From: Bacillota bacterium
Lineage (GTDB): Bacteria > Bacillota > Clostridia > Acetivibrionales > DSM-1351
DNA: 64,000 nt
Assembly: GCA_023444055.1 (NCBI GenBank)
Contig: JAEZRV010000047.1
Span: forward strand, 186,001 to 250,000
Direction of reading: 5' to 3'
Shown here: piece by piece, positions 24,383 through 34,605 of the stretch
Layout of the letters: each line of letters starts with the position of its first letter
Position numbering within the stretch: the stretch's first letter is position 1
The notes under the pieces: generated by a model
The model's input: the letters and a program-made list of their open reading frames with translations, nothing else
Told to the model about the DNA's origin: nothing
Databases searched by the model: none
Program-made: the position numbers and the translations under genes

Positions 24383-26587
24383 TTATAGTTTGGAATTTTC
24401 CCAATAAATCTCTATCTCATCGCCACGTTGTATTTTATCAGTAAAATTAGCTAATTTTCCATTTAGTCTTAATGTGATATTCCCCTTTGGAGCAGATAAA
24501 TCAAAATTAATGTAGCTAAAAATGTCTACAAAAATATATGCTTTATAGTCTTTAAGAACCACTTTCTCTCCATTTACAATTACAAAAAACTCTCTATTTG
24601 ATTGTTCAATATTAGAACTATCAATAGAGCTAGTTTCACCAACATTGCTAACCTCTTCATTTAAATTGTAAGGATTAAATCTATCAGATATAAATTCTTT
24701 TTCTTGTATAACAGAATTACTTTCTATATCAGTCAATGTATCATAATATTCGATATCATCATTATTCTGCAGTACATAGTCAAGACTTTTATTTTCCCCA
24801 TTAACCAGCAATTCTTTATTTTCAATATCGATTTCAAATGCTTGTATTAAGTTTCTAAGGTCAATTATTTCATAAATACTAACACTATCATTTTCTTTTA
24901 TATTGGTAGTAATTTTACAAGTTTTACCGTTTATTGCGACAGTAGGCGCAAGTGTTATAGATTTTCCATTTAACTTAATTATAATTTCGTTAGAACCCTT
25001 AATATAGTCTATAACTTGTTTACTTGCATCTTTTCCATTCTTAGCTGGACTTACGTTTATAACATCACCAATTTTTAATTGAGTATCTATACTCGCTATA
25101 CTCTCATTCACATAAATTTCTGCTGCTACACCATACTCACCTTTTACGTAAATCTGCTCACCATTCAGGGTAAACTTTAAAGACTTTCCTGTTCTGGCTA
25201 TTAACATGTCAGGATTATAACCTACTAAAATCAAAGCGTCTGCAACATTAAGTTTTTTAGAGTTTAAAAGTCTAATTTTTTCACCATTTAACGTAACAGA
25301 TAAAAAGTCCTGTCCTTGTTGAACATATGCCATCATAGCTATACCCAGTGGAGTAATAGCTTCAGGTCCAGATAACTTTTTAAGCTTTGTTTTTATATTT
25401 TGAATTACGTCTCTCCCTCTTACAGCAACCCTATCCTCATTTATACCCAGACCATTTGCAATTTTGCTTGTAAGCCCAGGAATCTGACTTCCACCACCAA
25501 TAAGGAATACTGCATTTGGAGCCTTTTTATTGAATTCTAAAATTTTACTAGAAATACTATTTGCTAGTACCTCAATTGTAGAGTCTAACATTTCTAAGGC
25601 ATGTTTATTAGAAATCTCATTATTTTTACCAAGGATATCTTTAAATTTAATAGTTTCTATTCCAGATGAAATATCAATCTTTATCTTTTCAGCAGTATTA
25701 AAATCTACTAAGTACTCATGTGCAATTTTTTCAGTAATTTCATCGCCAGCAATTGGCACCATTCCATAAGCTACAACGGACCCAGCTTGAGTAACTGCAA
25801 TATCTGATGTCCCTGCACCAATGTCAACTAAAACTAAATTCAGTAAACGTAAATCTTTAGGAATAGTTACGCTAATAGCAGCAATAGGCTCAAGAGTAAG
25901 ACTGTGCACCTTAAGTCCCACCTTATCCATAACGGTATACAGGCTGTCCACAACAACTCGCGGTAAAAATGTAGCTAATACCTCTACACCAATTTTTTTG
26001 CCTTTATGACCAACTAAAGATGATATAACATAACCATTGAGAAAATAATTTACAACACTATATCCTACACAATAAAAAACTGTTTTTTCGTCGTCTAATT
26101 CTTTGTCAAGCTTAACCTGAGCATTTTGCACAGCATCAACTTCAATGCCTCCAACTATCTCTTCAGTTATTTCACTATCCGGCTCAACATCATACTCCAA
26201 TTTTACCTGGCTAGTTTTTAAAACTCTTCCAGCTGCAGCAATTGCAACCTTTGTTAATGAGATCCCAATATTTTTTTCTAATTTGTCTTTAACTTCACTT
26301 ATTACTTCTGCAACTTTAGCAATATCATGAATTTGACCATCAAGCATAGCTCTGCTTTGATGCTCAACAATCTCTGCTGCAAGAACTTTAAAACATTCCT
26401 TTTCATAATACCCTACGATACCAACTACAGATCTAGTACCTATATCTAGAGCAAAAATTATATCTTCAGGTTTATAATTTACCTTTTTCTCATTTTTAAC
26501 TTTTTTGTCTTTATTTGCTTTATCTCTGCTAGCTTGTTTGCTTTCTTTAGCTTCACTTATACTTGATATCATTTGTTTATTAGTCAT
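24383..26587 (-). CDS. FtsA/PilM-family actin-like ATPase with long C-terminal extension
   Basis: 734 residues; ATG 26587 follows GGAGGTTAGT. A basic Lys-rich N-tail (1-35) precedes an actin-like core (about 45-430): FALDIGTRSVVGIVGYY (phosphate 1), an SHS2-like insertion, LVDIGAGTSDIAV (phosphate 2), and FLIGGGSQIPGL (adenosine loop). FtsA proteins normally end near 420 with a membrane helix; here about 300 further residues contain repeated beta segments around LNGEKI, LNGEQI, LNGKSI, VNGEKV and LNGKL. Those resemble repeated beta-grasp or ubiquitin-like units. There is no amphipathic FtsA tip at the end (DEIEIYWENSKL). Division or envelope role is likely but not established; no ftsZ is nearby. 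Confidence 0.85.
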   Translation of the reverse strand: MTNKQMISSISEAKESKQASRDKANKDKKVKNEKKVNYKPEDIIFALDIGTRSVVGIVGYYEKECFKVLAAEIVEHQSRAMLDGQIHDIAKVAEVISEVKDKLEKNIGISLTKVAIAAAGRVLKTSQVKLEYDVEPDSEITEEIVGGIEVDAVQNAQVKLDKELDDEKTVFYCVGYSVVNYFLNGYVISSLVGHKGKKIGVEVLATFLPRVVVDSLYTVMDKVGLKVHSLTLEPIAAISVTIPKDLRLLNLVLVDIGAGTSDIAVTQAGSVVAYGMVPIAGDEITEKIAHEYLVDFNTAEKIKIDISSGIETIKFKDILGKNNEISNKHALEMLDSTIEVLANSISSKILEFNKKAPNAVFLIGGGSQIPGLTSKIANGLGINEDRVAVRGRDVIQNIKTKLKKLSGPEAITPLGIAMMAYVQQGQDFLSVTLNGEKIRLLNSKKLNVADALILVGYNPDMLIARTGKSLKFTLNGEQIYVKGEYGVAAEIYVNESIASIDTQLKIGDVINVSPAKNGKDASKQVIDYIKGSNEIIIKLNGKSITLAPTVAINGKTCKITTNIKENDSVSIYEIIDLRNLIQAFEIDIENKELLVNGENKSLDYVLQNNDDIEYYDTLTDIESNSVIQEKEFISDRFNPYNLNEEVSNVGETSSIDSSNIEQSNREFFVIVNGEKVVLKDYKAYIFVDIFSYINFDLSAPKGNITLRLNGKLANFTDKIQRGDEIEIYWENSKL

Positions 26588-26672
26588 ACTAACCTCCACG
26601 CTGAATTCCGACACAACTATTGATTATAATGTTGTGCCAGTATTGCGTTTTTATACATCTGCTCAATTCCGC

Positions 26673-26739
26673 AAAAAGCTGCTTGCAGCTTTTTGATATG
26701 CGAAGCAAACGATAAATGCACGAAATGTAAGTTTCGCAT
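26673..26739. repeat. Two-hairpin dispersed repeat (copy B)
   Basis: AAAAAGCTGC/GCAGCTTTTT hairpin then GATATGCGAAGCAAACGATA...GTTTCGCAT. Same layout as copy A, with compensated change in the first hairpin (TAC/GTA to TGC/GCA). Lies between the FtsA-like gene and nth. Confidence 0.8.
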
Positions 26740-26777
26740 TTGTTAGCTAATCCGCATAAAATTTACACGTATGAATA

Positions 26778-27410
26778 TTAATTTTTGCTGTAATAATTAC
26801 AATACTGTCTGATTTCACATTTATCACAATCAGGTTTTCTAGCTTTACATACCATTCTACCATGAGAAACAAGAAAATGGCAAAAATCCGCCCATCTCTC
26901 TTTGGGCACAACTTTCTGAAGATCATATTCAATCTTTTCAGGATTTTCATTTTTAGTCAAACCAATTCGATTAGACAATCTTTTAGCATGTGTATCTACA
27001 ATAATACCTTGAATACCATAAACCTCATAAAGCACAAGATTAGCCGTCTTACGCCCAACACCTGGAAGTGCTGTGAGTTCTTCCATATTATTCGGTATTT
27101 CTTGTTTATATCTATCAACTAGTAATCTGCAACATTCTTTTATATTTTTGGCCTTATTCCTATAAAATCCAGTTGATTTTATATCCTGCTCTAATTCATT
27201 AATATCTGCGTTTGCAAAGTCTTCAGCATTTTTATATTTTGTGTATAAATCTTTTGTAACAATATTTACTCTTGCATCTGTACACTGAGCGGCTAATTGC
27301 GTCGAAATGAGCAATTGTAATGGGCTACTATATTCAAGTGAGCACTTCGCATCAGGATATAAGCGATCAAACACTTTTAAAATTTCAATAACTTTTTCTT
27401 TTTTATTCAT
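26778..27410 (-). CDS. nth: Endonuclease III (DNA glycosylase/AP lyase)
   Basis: 210 residues. Helix-hairpin-helix LPGVGRKTANL carries the catalytic Lys, and VDTHAKRLSNR carries the catalytic Asp. The C-terminal iron-sulfur loop has four cysteines with the usual C-x6-C-x2-C-x5-C spacing. It removes oxidised pyrimidines and nicks the abasic site. The start overlaps the glgA stop by eight bases, so the two are translationally coupled although functionally unrelated. Confidence 0.96.
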   Translation of the reverse strand: MNKKEKVIEILKVFDRLYPDAKCSLEYSSPLQLLISTQLAAQCTDARVNIVTKDLYTKYKNAEDFANADINELEQDIKSTGFYRNKAKNIKECCRLLVDRYKQEIPNNMEELTALPGVGRKTANLVLYEVYGIQGIIVDTHAKRLSNRIGLTKNENPEKIEYDLQKVVPKERWADFCHFLVSHGRMVCKARKPDCDKCEIRQYCNYYSKN

Positions 27411-28887
27411 TGTTTATTAAAGCACCTTTTACTTTTCTTTCAACAGCTAATTTATAAAGTTCAAGATAAGCTCTACTTGGCTTCTTCCAAGAAAAATCAC
27501 TGTTCAATGCTCTAAAAATAAGTTTATCCCAAATCTCAGGCTTATTCTTATAAACATCTATAGCTCTACAAATGGTTTCATTAAATTCATCTACTGAAAA
27601 TTCATCAAAGGAAAAACCATTCCCATCTGTATTATTTTCATCGTAGTCAATTATAGTTTCAGCTAATCCACCAGTAGCTCTTACTACAGGTATTGTACCA
27701 TATCTAAGACTAATTATCTGCCCCAATCCGCAAGGCTCAAATCTAGATGGCATTAAAAACATATCCGAAGCAGCATATATTTTTTTCGCTAAGTCGGTAT
27801 TAAATTCAAAAAATGCCGCCACATTAAGAGGATATTTTTTTTGTAATTCCGAAAAGGCATTATGATAGCACTCATCACCAAGACCTAAAACTATTAATTG
27901 CACATTTTCTTTGATTATTAAGTCATCAATACAACCAATCAAAAGTTCTAGTCCCTTTTGCCCTGTTAACCTTGTTACTATACCCATTAAAGGAGCTTTA
28001 CTCCTAGGTAAATTTAGTTCATCTTGAATAGCCTGCTTATTATTTTTCTTTAGCTTAATATTACTCTTATCATAATTTTCATATAAACACTTATCCTTGC
28101 TAGGATCAAACTCATCATATGAAATACCGTTTACTATTCCGAAAAGATCTTTGATTCTATTATTTAGAACACCCTCCATCTTTTCGCCATATGCTGGAGT
28201 CAATATTTCATCAGCATATTGTTTACTAACAGTATTAATAATATCAGAATAAACAAGCCCACACTTCATAAAACTAAACATACCATAAAACTCTGCTTTT
28301 TCAGAAACAAAATATCCTTCTTTTAAGTTCAGATATCTAGTAACATCGGCACCAAAATTACCCTGATACTCTAAGTTATGAACTGTATATATTGTTGAAA
28401 TATCCTTATAAAACTCATTTTCTACATATTTCTCTTTAAGCAATAAACAAATAGGTCCTGTATGCCAGTCATTACAATGAATTATATCCGGTTTAAAGTC
28501 AAGAGCAGGAAGCATCTCAAGCGCTGCCTTACATAACAATATAAATCTTTGAGCATCATCAAAATAACAATAGATACCTTTTCTGTTAAAGTAGTGATGG
28601 TTTTCTATAAAATACACCGGAATTGCCTTGTTATTATCATTATAAATGCTGCCCTCTTTTATTACACAAGTTTCGACTCTATGTCCAATTTCAACTGGGA
28701 CATCTGCTACATATTTGCTGTCTACATCAATAATTCCATATCTTGGCATTGCTACTCTTACATCGTGGCCTAGTATTGATAGTTCTTTGGGTAATGAACC
28801 TGCTACATCAGCTAATCCTCCAGTCTTAGCAAACGGGTCAACCTCTGCAGAAACAAAAAGCACTTTAAGTTGGTTTTTATTTTTCAC
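27403..28887 (-). CDS. glgA: Glycogen synthase (ADP-glucose type)
   Basis: 494 residues from GTG 28887, with GGAGGTAATAATA upstream. The ADP-glucose-binding KTGGLADV motif is at about residue 21. HCNDWHTGPICLLLK and the GT5 C-terminal EPCGLGQIISLRYGTIPVVRATGGLAETI are present. It adds glucose from ADP-glucose to glycogen. No glgB, glgC or glgD is adjacent, so this is a split-off copy. Glycogen storage is known in cellulolytic clostridia and linked to sporulation; the connection here is inferred. Confidence 0.95.
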   Translation of the reverse strand: MKNKNQLKVLFVSAEVDPFAKTGGLADVAGSLPKELSILGHDVRVAMPRYGIIDVDSKYVADVPVEIGHRVETCVIKEGSIYNDNNKAIPVYFIENHHYFNRKGIYCYFDDAQRFILLCKAALEMLPALDFKPDIIHCNDWHTGPICLLLKEKYVENEFYKDISTIYTVHNLEYQGNFGADVTRYLNLKEGYFVSEKAEFYGMFSFMKCGLVYSDIINTVSKQYADEILTPAYGEKMEGVLNNRIKDLFGIVNGISYDEFDPSKDKCLYENYDKSNIKLKKNNKQAIQDELNLPRSKAPLMGIVTRLTGQKGLELLIGCIDDLIIKENVQLIVLGLGDECYHNAFSELQKKYPLNVAAFFEFNTDLAKKIYAASDMFLMPSRFEPCGLGQIISLRYGTIPVVRATGGLAETIIDYDENNTDGNGFSFDEFSVDEFNETICRAIDVYKNKPEIWDKLIFRALNSDFSWKKPSRAYLELYKLAVERKVKGALINNE

Positions 28888-29024
28888 TATTATTACCTCC
28901 AAGGTGTAATGACTAACTGAATATTACTTTTATAATATTAATTATATATATTTTATTATATTATCGTTATATGTTTATTTAATTTTTATTGTTTTTTATT
29001 TTAATTATATTTCGGCATTTGCTT

Positions 29025-30515
29025 TTACATGTTTACTAATTCTTTAATCATTTTAATAAATACATCTGAAACATTAGGATCAAATTGTATTCCCTTGCAC
29101 CTTTCTATTTCATTAACAGCAACTTCCATTGGCATACTTTTTCGATATGTTCTATTGCTAGTCATAGCATCAAAAGCATCTGCAATACATAATATTCTAC
29201 CTAAAAGGCTTATTTCTTCACCTTTTAGCTTATTGGGATATCCTGTCCCATTATATTTTTCATGGTGCTCAAGTATTGCTCTTAGACCTTTGTTCAAGAA
29301 CTCTACATTTTTTAATATATTGTAAGATATTTCAGGGTGTTTTTTTATTTCCTCATACTCTTGCTCAGTAAGTTCATCTGTTTTATTTAAAATCCTAGCT
29401 GAAATACCTATTTTACCTATATCATGTAGTACCGCAGCATATTTTAAGTCTTGAATTGATTCATCATCAAGGTTGAGATTAGCAGCTATTTCACACGATA
29501 TCTCCATAACTCTCTGGCAATGACCACTTGTGTATGCATCTTTTGCTTCAATTGCATTAACTAATGACATTACAGTTTGAATATATCCAGTATTAAGGCT
29601 TTCAGAGTATTCTGATAATTGTACATTCTTGAGTTTAAGTTCCTCTTTAGCCTTATTTAAATTTTCAAGGTTATGATTCAATTCATCATTAACAGCAGCT
29701 GTTTCCTCATAAAGAGCCTCAATCTCCTGCTTTTGAGCCCAAACATCACTAAATAATTCAGCTTTGTTAATTGCAACAGCGGCATAATTTGCCAAGCTTT
29801 TAATGAATTGAAAGTTAGCATTTTTAAAGCTACTTTTATTTGCTGTTTCTAAGAATATAACTCCTAATTGTTCAGTAGATATACTTAAAGGTATTGCCAG
29901 TTTATCTCCATATATTCCTCTTTTATTAATAAAAATATTATAGTTTACTACTATAGAATTTGTATTAAAACACTTAGTAATTACAGAATCATCATCAAAA
30001 TAATTACCAACCTCACCGAATACTACATCTCCAAACTCATATCTGCAAAAAATATCCTGTGAATTGATGTCCTTAAAACAAATTAAACATCTATCACAAT
30101 TAGTGAATTTTCTATAAACCTCAAAAACATATTCAACAATGCTATCTACTTCCATTGTTGAATTAAACTTTTCGGATGTTATTCTCAATATTTCAAGTTC
30201 ATCCTGTTTTTGTCTTAATAATTCATAAGCACTTAATTTATTACTTTTAGTATGTAGTTTCAAAAAATGTTGATGATCAAGTGGCTTTATGGAATAGCTA
30301 TTAATAATTCTTTTTATCTTATTCTTCTTATTTGATTTATAATTAAACAAGTAACGGAATTCAAAAAAATTAAGAATCAAAAAAACAAAGCCTATTACCA
30401 AACAAATGCATAACAAATATGTTAGTTGATTTAAATAAGCATAAACCAACAATGGGATAGTTATAAATAAAGCAATACATTTCATGATATAAATGTAATA
30501 CTTAATAAATTTCAT
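29025..30515 (-). CDS. GAF and HD-GYP domain protein, probable c-di-GMP phosphodiesterase
   Basis: 496 residues; ATG 30515 follows GGAGGAAAGT. Two N-terminal membrane helices (about 10-55), a GAF domain (about 105-265), a coiled coil (about 270-315), and a C-terminal HD-GYP domain (about 315-495). The latter has the metal-binding HDIGKIG, HH in LEHHEKYNGTGYP, the GYP motif itself, and CIADAFDAMTSNRTYR. All the family's core residues appear present, so hydrolysis of cyclic di-GMP is plausible. It is monocistronic, upstream of glgA with a 137-bp gap. Confidence 0.92.
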   Translation of the reverse strand: MKFIKYYIYIMKCIALFITIPLLVYAYLNQLTYLLCICLVIGFVFLILNFFEFRYLFNYKSNKKNKIKRIINSYSIKPLDHQHFLKLHTKSNKLSAYELLRQKQDELEILRITSEKFNSTMEVDSIVEYVFEVYRKFTNCDRCLICFKDINSQDIFCRYEFGDVVFGEVGNYFDDDSVITKCFNTNSIVVNYNIFINKRGIYGDKLAIPLSISTEQLGVIFLETANKSSFKNANFQFIKSLANYAAVAINKAELFSDVWAQKQEIEALYEETAAVNDELNHNLENLNKAKEELKLKNVQLSEYSESLNTGYIQTVMSLVNAIEAKDAYTSGHCQRVMEISCEIAANLNLDDESIQDLKYAAVLHDIGKIGISARILNKTDELTEQEYEEIKKHPEISYNILKNVEFLNKGLRAILEHHEKYNGTGYPNKLKGEEISLLGRILCIADAFDAMTSNRTYRKSMPMEVAVNEIERCKGIQFDPNVSDVFIKMIKELVNM

Positions 30516-30655
30516 ACTTTCCTCCATAAAAAAAATTATAAATTGCTCTCTCTCTAATTTTAAAGTTTTTTCGTTACATTAGCAACATAAAATGTATATT
30601 TTTGTGAAATAATTTATTTATTTTCTATATTTCAAATCTATTTTTAGCATAAATG

Positions 30656-30692
30656 AAAGGGTACAAAACATATTAATATGCTGTACCCTTTT
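30656..30692 (-). terminator. htrA terminator
   Basis: AAGGGTAC with GTACCCTT enclosing CATATTAATATG; followed on the minus strand by TTTCATTT. About 60 bp past the htrA stop. Confidence 0.65.
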
Positions 30693-30751
30693 ATTTCTAC
30701 AATTTACTAATATTTATGTCCTAATATTACAGCTATAGTTAAAAACTTTGT

Positions 30752-32317
30752 TTATTTCGTTTCTCCTAAAGTAACTTTTAAAGTTTTTCTGCTACCATCT
30801 CTATAAATTTCTACGTTTACAACGTCACCTGGTTTAAATTTGTTTTTCTGTTCTTCTAACTCATCGTAAGAAGTAACAGGTACATTGTTGAATTTTGTAA
30901 TAACATCCAATGCTTTAATACCTGCTTTTTGAGCAGCTCCCAATATCTCAACATCAACCACAAATACTCCCATCGGCATATTATTTTCTTTAGCAATTTC
31001 TTCTGTATAATTATTATTAACAGTAATCCCCAAGTATGGCTTGGATATATACGTATTCTTTATTAACTCATCAGCAATTCTTTTAGCATCATTAACTGGA
31101 ATTGCAAAGCCTAATCCTTCAAAACCAGTAGCAACCATTTTAATAGTATTAACACCTATTAACTGTCCTTTAATGTTTACTAATGCACCACCACTATTTC
31201 CCGGGTTAATTGCAGCATCGGTTTGAACAAGTCTAATTTTTTTACCACCATCAAGTTGAACTGTTCTATTTAATCCACTTATAACACCAGTTGTTAAAGA
31301 ACCCATATATTCTAATCCACCGGGATTACCAAAAGAAATTGCAGGTTCTCCAACTTTTAGATTGTCTGAGTTACCAAATTCAATTGCTGGAAGATTTGTT
31401 TCACTTATTTTCAAAACAGCCAAATCTGTTTTTGAGTCATAACCCTTAATCGTTGCTGTATAAGGCTTATCTATTCTATTAGGAAGAAACACCTGTATTT
31501 TTGATCCAGTTCTAATACCTCTAGTCTTATCATTTAAAGCATTCTCAATAACATGATGGTTTGTAAGAATATAACCATCCGAGCTTATAATGATGCCAGA
31601 TCCTTCTCCATAATCTGCTTGAGAACCAAATATTTCGTTTAAATTTTGAAAAGAAGTTCTAATTCCAACTACTGAAGGACCAACCTTCTCAGCTACGCTT
31701 GTAACAGCACTTTCACTTGTTTGAACAATTTCAACCTTTTTAAATTCTTTGGTACCTGACTGAGAACCAATACTTGTATTTGAATCGTTAGTACTAATTC
31801 CAAAAAATCCTTTAAGTTTAGGCTGGGCTACAGGTGCAACAACAAGAAGCATTACAGCTATAATCGCTCCTCCTACCATAGTACTGATTAATGAAACTAA
31901 AACATATTTCCATGCATCCGACTTCTTAGCACTTGTTTTTTTAGAGTTTTCCTTATAGTAGTTGTTCATATTAGCATTATTATAACTCTGACCGTTATAA
32001 TTATTATTAATATTTTGTGTTGGCCAAGCATTTGGAGTTTTATTGCTATTTTCCTTTGTATCACTGCTTGGAACTGAGTTATTATCTATATGAGCATTGT
32101 CATTGCCAAAATCTATAGCATGGTTAATTTGAGAAGCATTATTCCCCTGATCTATATTTTCATTCTGAGCATTGTTTATGTCGGTATTTATGCTATTATT
32201 TTGATAAGCGTCATGATTTTGAGTGCTTGTATAACTTTCAGTATTTTCAATAGTATTGCTATTAGTCACATCAATTCTTTGCTCATCATTTATTTTGTCG
32301 TAATTTTCATCGGTCAT
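30752..32317 (-). CDS. htrA: HtrA/DegP-like membrane-anchored serine protease
   Basis: 521 residues; ATG 32317 follows AAGGGAGAG. A cytoplasmic, strikingly Asn-rich tail (1-135), one membrane helix (about 138-162), a trypsin-like domain with His in LTNHHVI, Asp in KTDLAVLKI and Ser in GNSGGALVN, and one PDZ domain (about 425-515). It degrades or refolds damaged exported proteins outside the membrane. It lies 70 bp below a sensor kinase in the same direction, resembling CssRS-HtrA envelope-stress circuits. Start favoured over an upstream in-frame codon lacking a site. Confidence 0.94.
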   Translation of the reverse strand: MTDENYDKINDEQRIDVTNSNTIENTESYTSTQNHDAYQNNSINTDINNAQNENIDQGNNASQINHAIDFGNDNAHIDNNSVPSSDTKENSNKTPNAWPTQNINNNYNGQSYNNANMNNYYKENSKKTSAKKSDAWKYVLVSLISTMVGGAIIAVMLLVVAPVAQPKLKGFFGISTNDSNTSIGSQSGTKEFKKVEIVQTSESAVTSVAEKVGPSVVGIRTSFQNLNEIFGSQADYGEGSGIIISSDGYILTNHHVIENALNDKTRGIRTGSKIQVFLPNRIDKPYTATIKGYDSKTDLAVLKISETNLPAIEFGNSDNLKVGEPAISFGNPGGLEYMGSLTTGVISGLNRTVQLDGGKKIRLVQTDAAINPGNSGGALVNIKGQLIGVNTIKMVATGFEGLGFAIPVNDAKRIADELIKNTYISKPYLGITVNNNYTEEIAKENNMPMGVFVVDVEILGAAQKAGIKALDVITKFNNVPVTSYDELEEQKNKFKPGDVVNVEIYRDGSRKTLKVTLGETK

Positions 32318-32386
32318 ATTAGCTCTCCCTTCCAAAGTATTACATCAATTGTAATAAAATTTCTTTAAAAATATATGAACAAACTG

Positions 32387-33907
32387 TTAATCTTCTAAAC
32401 TGCTTTTAAAATAATCAAGTGTAAAGGTAAATTTAGTACCCAAACCAATTTCACTTTCTACCCAAATCTCTTGATTATGCTCACTAATAATATTCTTTAC
32501 AATAGCGAGTCCCAAACCTGTTCCCGTTTTGTCTTTTCCACGAGACTTGTCTGATTTGTAAAATCTATCCCAAATACGCTTTAAATCATCTTCACTTATT
32601 CCTATTCCAGTATCTTTAACTGATACTAATACCTTTTCTTTATTCTTTACAGTTTCTAAAATAATTCTCCCGTTTTCATTTGAAAATTTTACCGCATTAT
32701 GCAAAAGATTTATTATTACTCTTTCAATTGAATCCTTATCAGCAGAAACCATTAAATTATCAATTTCAAAATTTGCTTCTATCTCCAAGTTTTTGGATGT
32801 AATTAAAGTTTCAAGTTTAATTACACATATACGAATCAGTTCATTTATATCAAACTGCTTTATATTTAGTTTTACCTCTCCTGCTTCCATTTTTGCCAAA
32901 TCTAAAAGGTCATTTACAAGCCTGCTAAGTCTAGTTGTTTCGTCTTTTACTATTAATAAATAGTCCTGCTGCCTATCTGGTGGGATAGTTCCATCAATTA
33001 TGCCCTCAACAAACCCTCTAATAGAAGTCATTGGAGTTCTCAGTTCATGAGAAACATTAGCTATAAATCCTCGTCTCATTTCCTCTAATTTTTCTAAGTC
33101 ATCCAGCATATGATTAAAGCTGTCTGCCAGCTGACCTATCTCATCTTTTGAGCTAACAACTAGCCTATTATTAAATTCACCACCTGCAATTTTTTTTGCA
33201 ACCTGGTTAATTTGTTTTAAAGGTCTTGTAAACTTTACAGAAAAAATATACACCAGAATAATTGCCAGTAGTATTGCTAATCCACCTGATATCATGAATA
33301 GTCGGAATACTTGAAACTGAAGTCTTTGAACCTCAGGTACAGGTGTATGCAAATATACTGCTGCAATTGTTATTTGCTTACCATTACTAGGTATTACTTG
33401 AATAGGCATTTGCACTGTAACCCATGAGCTACCATCATTCTTAAAGGCATCATCAGCAAAAAAGCCAAAAAAATCCCCTCTTGATACTAATATATCACTT
33501 CCACCATCCATAACTTCTGAATATTGTCTAGAATCTGGTAATTTTGCATAACCAGTATTATCCACATAATTAGATACAAAACTTTTCGGCATACTTGGCT
33601 CACTATAAACGATATGTCCAGTATTGTTTACAATCCATATCATTGAATTACTTAATACGCTTGATTGGTTTAAAAAGCTCTGAAACCATTTAATCGATGT
33701 GTTGTCCATATTATTCCCATATAAAATAATAAAAGCATTTTTAATTACTTCAGCATTTCTTTTTAGTGTGTCCTCTTTTTCCTTGGTACTATAATCATTT
33801 AAGAAATAAAACAGAAAGCCGCCAGTAACCACATAGCTAAGAACTAATAGTGCAATAAATACGCTTACAAGCTTTTTAAATATTGTATTTTTAAATTTAA
33901 ACTTCAT
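32387..33907 (-). CDS. Sensor histidine kinase (HAMP, HisKA, HATPase)
   Basis: 506 residues. Membrane helix (about 14-34), extracytoplasmic sensor (35-200), second helix (about 200-222), HAMP (222-275). The phospho-acceptor H-box is FIANVSHELRTPMTSIRG, then the N-box LLHNAVKF and G-boxes DTGIGIS and GTGLGLAIVKNI. It is a ResE/PhoR/WalK-type kinase partner of the regulator eight bases upstream. The position directly above htrA suggests that it senses envelope stress; the signal is unknown. Confidence 0.95.
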   Translation of the reverse strand: MKFKFKNTIFKKLVSVFIALLVLSYVVTGGFLFYFLNDYSTKEKEDTLKRNAEVIKNAFIILYGNNMDNTSIKWFQSFLNQSSVLSNSMIWIVNNTGHIVYSEPSMPKSFVSNYVDNTGYAKLPDSRQYSEVMDGGSDILVSRGDFFGFFADDAFKNDGSSWVTVQMPIQVIPSNGKQITIAAVYLHTPVPEVQRLQFQVFRLFMISGGLAILLAIILVYIFSVKFTRPLKQINQVAKKIAGGEFNNRLVVSSKDEIGQLADSFNHMLDDLEKLEEMRRGFIANVSHELRTPMTSIRGFVEGIIDGTIPPDRQQDYLLIVKDETTRLSRLVNDLLDLAKMEAGEVKLNIKQFDINELIRICVIKLETLITSKNLEIEANFEIDNLMVSADKDSIERVIINLLHNAVKFSNENGRIILETVKNKEKVLVSVKDTGIGISEDDLKRIWDRFYKSDKSRGKDKTGTGLGLAIVKNIISEHNQEIWVESEIGLGTKFTFTLDYFKSSLED

Positions 33908-33915
33908 AGAAATCC

Positions 33916-34605
33916 TTAACCTTTCACTTCAAACTTGTAACCAACTCCCCATACAGTTTTCAGTTGCCAAGGCTGACCTTCTAGATCAATTTTTTCCCTT
34001 ACTCGTTTTACATGTACATCCACTGTTCTTGAATCACCATAGAAATCAAAGCCCCAAACATGCTCTAAAAGCTGTTCTCTAGTAAACACCTTATTAACAT
34101 TTGATGCTAAAAAGAATAGAAGCTCAAGTTCCTTTGGAGGCATTTCAATAAGGTTGCCTTTAAGCCTTATAGTATAATTGCTCTTATTGATAATTAAGTT
34201 AGGAAAAGCTACCTCTTGAGTGTCTACTTCTTTATGTTCATATCTTCTCAAAACAGCTTTTATTCTAGCCACAAGTTCTTTCGGCTCAAATGGTTTGACC
34301 ATATAGTCATCAGCACCCAATTCTAAACCCAGAACCTTATCAAAGGTCTCACCTTTTGCAGTAAGCATTATAATAGGGATGGAACTGACTTTTCGAATCT
34401 CTCTACATACTTGCCATCCATCAATACCTGGAAGCATTATATCTAATACTACAAGGCTAGGAGTATGTACCTTAAAAATATCTACAGCATTAATACCATT
34501 ATATGCAAAGATTACATCATAACCTTCTTTTTGAAGGTACAATCCTATTAATTCACAAATATTTCTGTCATCATCTACAATCAACACTTTACTTTTGTTA
34601 TTCAT
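33916..34605 (-). CDS. OmpR-family response regulator
   Basis: 229 residues. Receiver domain with acidic pair DDD at the N-terminus, phospho-Asp in VVLDIMLPGIDGW, Thr in MLTAKG and Lys in VKPFEP. The winged-helix C-terminal domain has RTVDVHVKRVREKI and GVGYKFE. It is transcribed first, then the kinase, then htrA. The ATG follows TAGGGG. By family it binds direct repeats upstream of its targets; I did not identify those sites. Confidence 0.95.
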   Translation of the reverse strand: MNNKSKVLIVDDDRNICELIGLYLQKEGYDVIFAYNGINAVDIFKVHTPSLVVLDIMLPGIDGWQVCREIRKVSSIPIIMLTAKGETFDKVLGLELGADDYMVKPFEPKELVARIKAVLRRYEHKEVDTQEVAFPNLIINKSNYTIRLKGNLIEMPPKELELLFFLASNVNKVFTREQLLEHVWGFDFYGDSRTVDVHVKRVREKIDLEGQPWQLKTVWGVGYKFEVKG

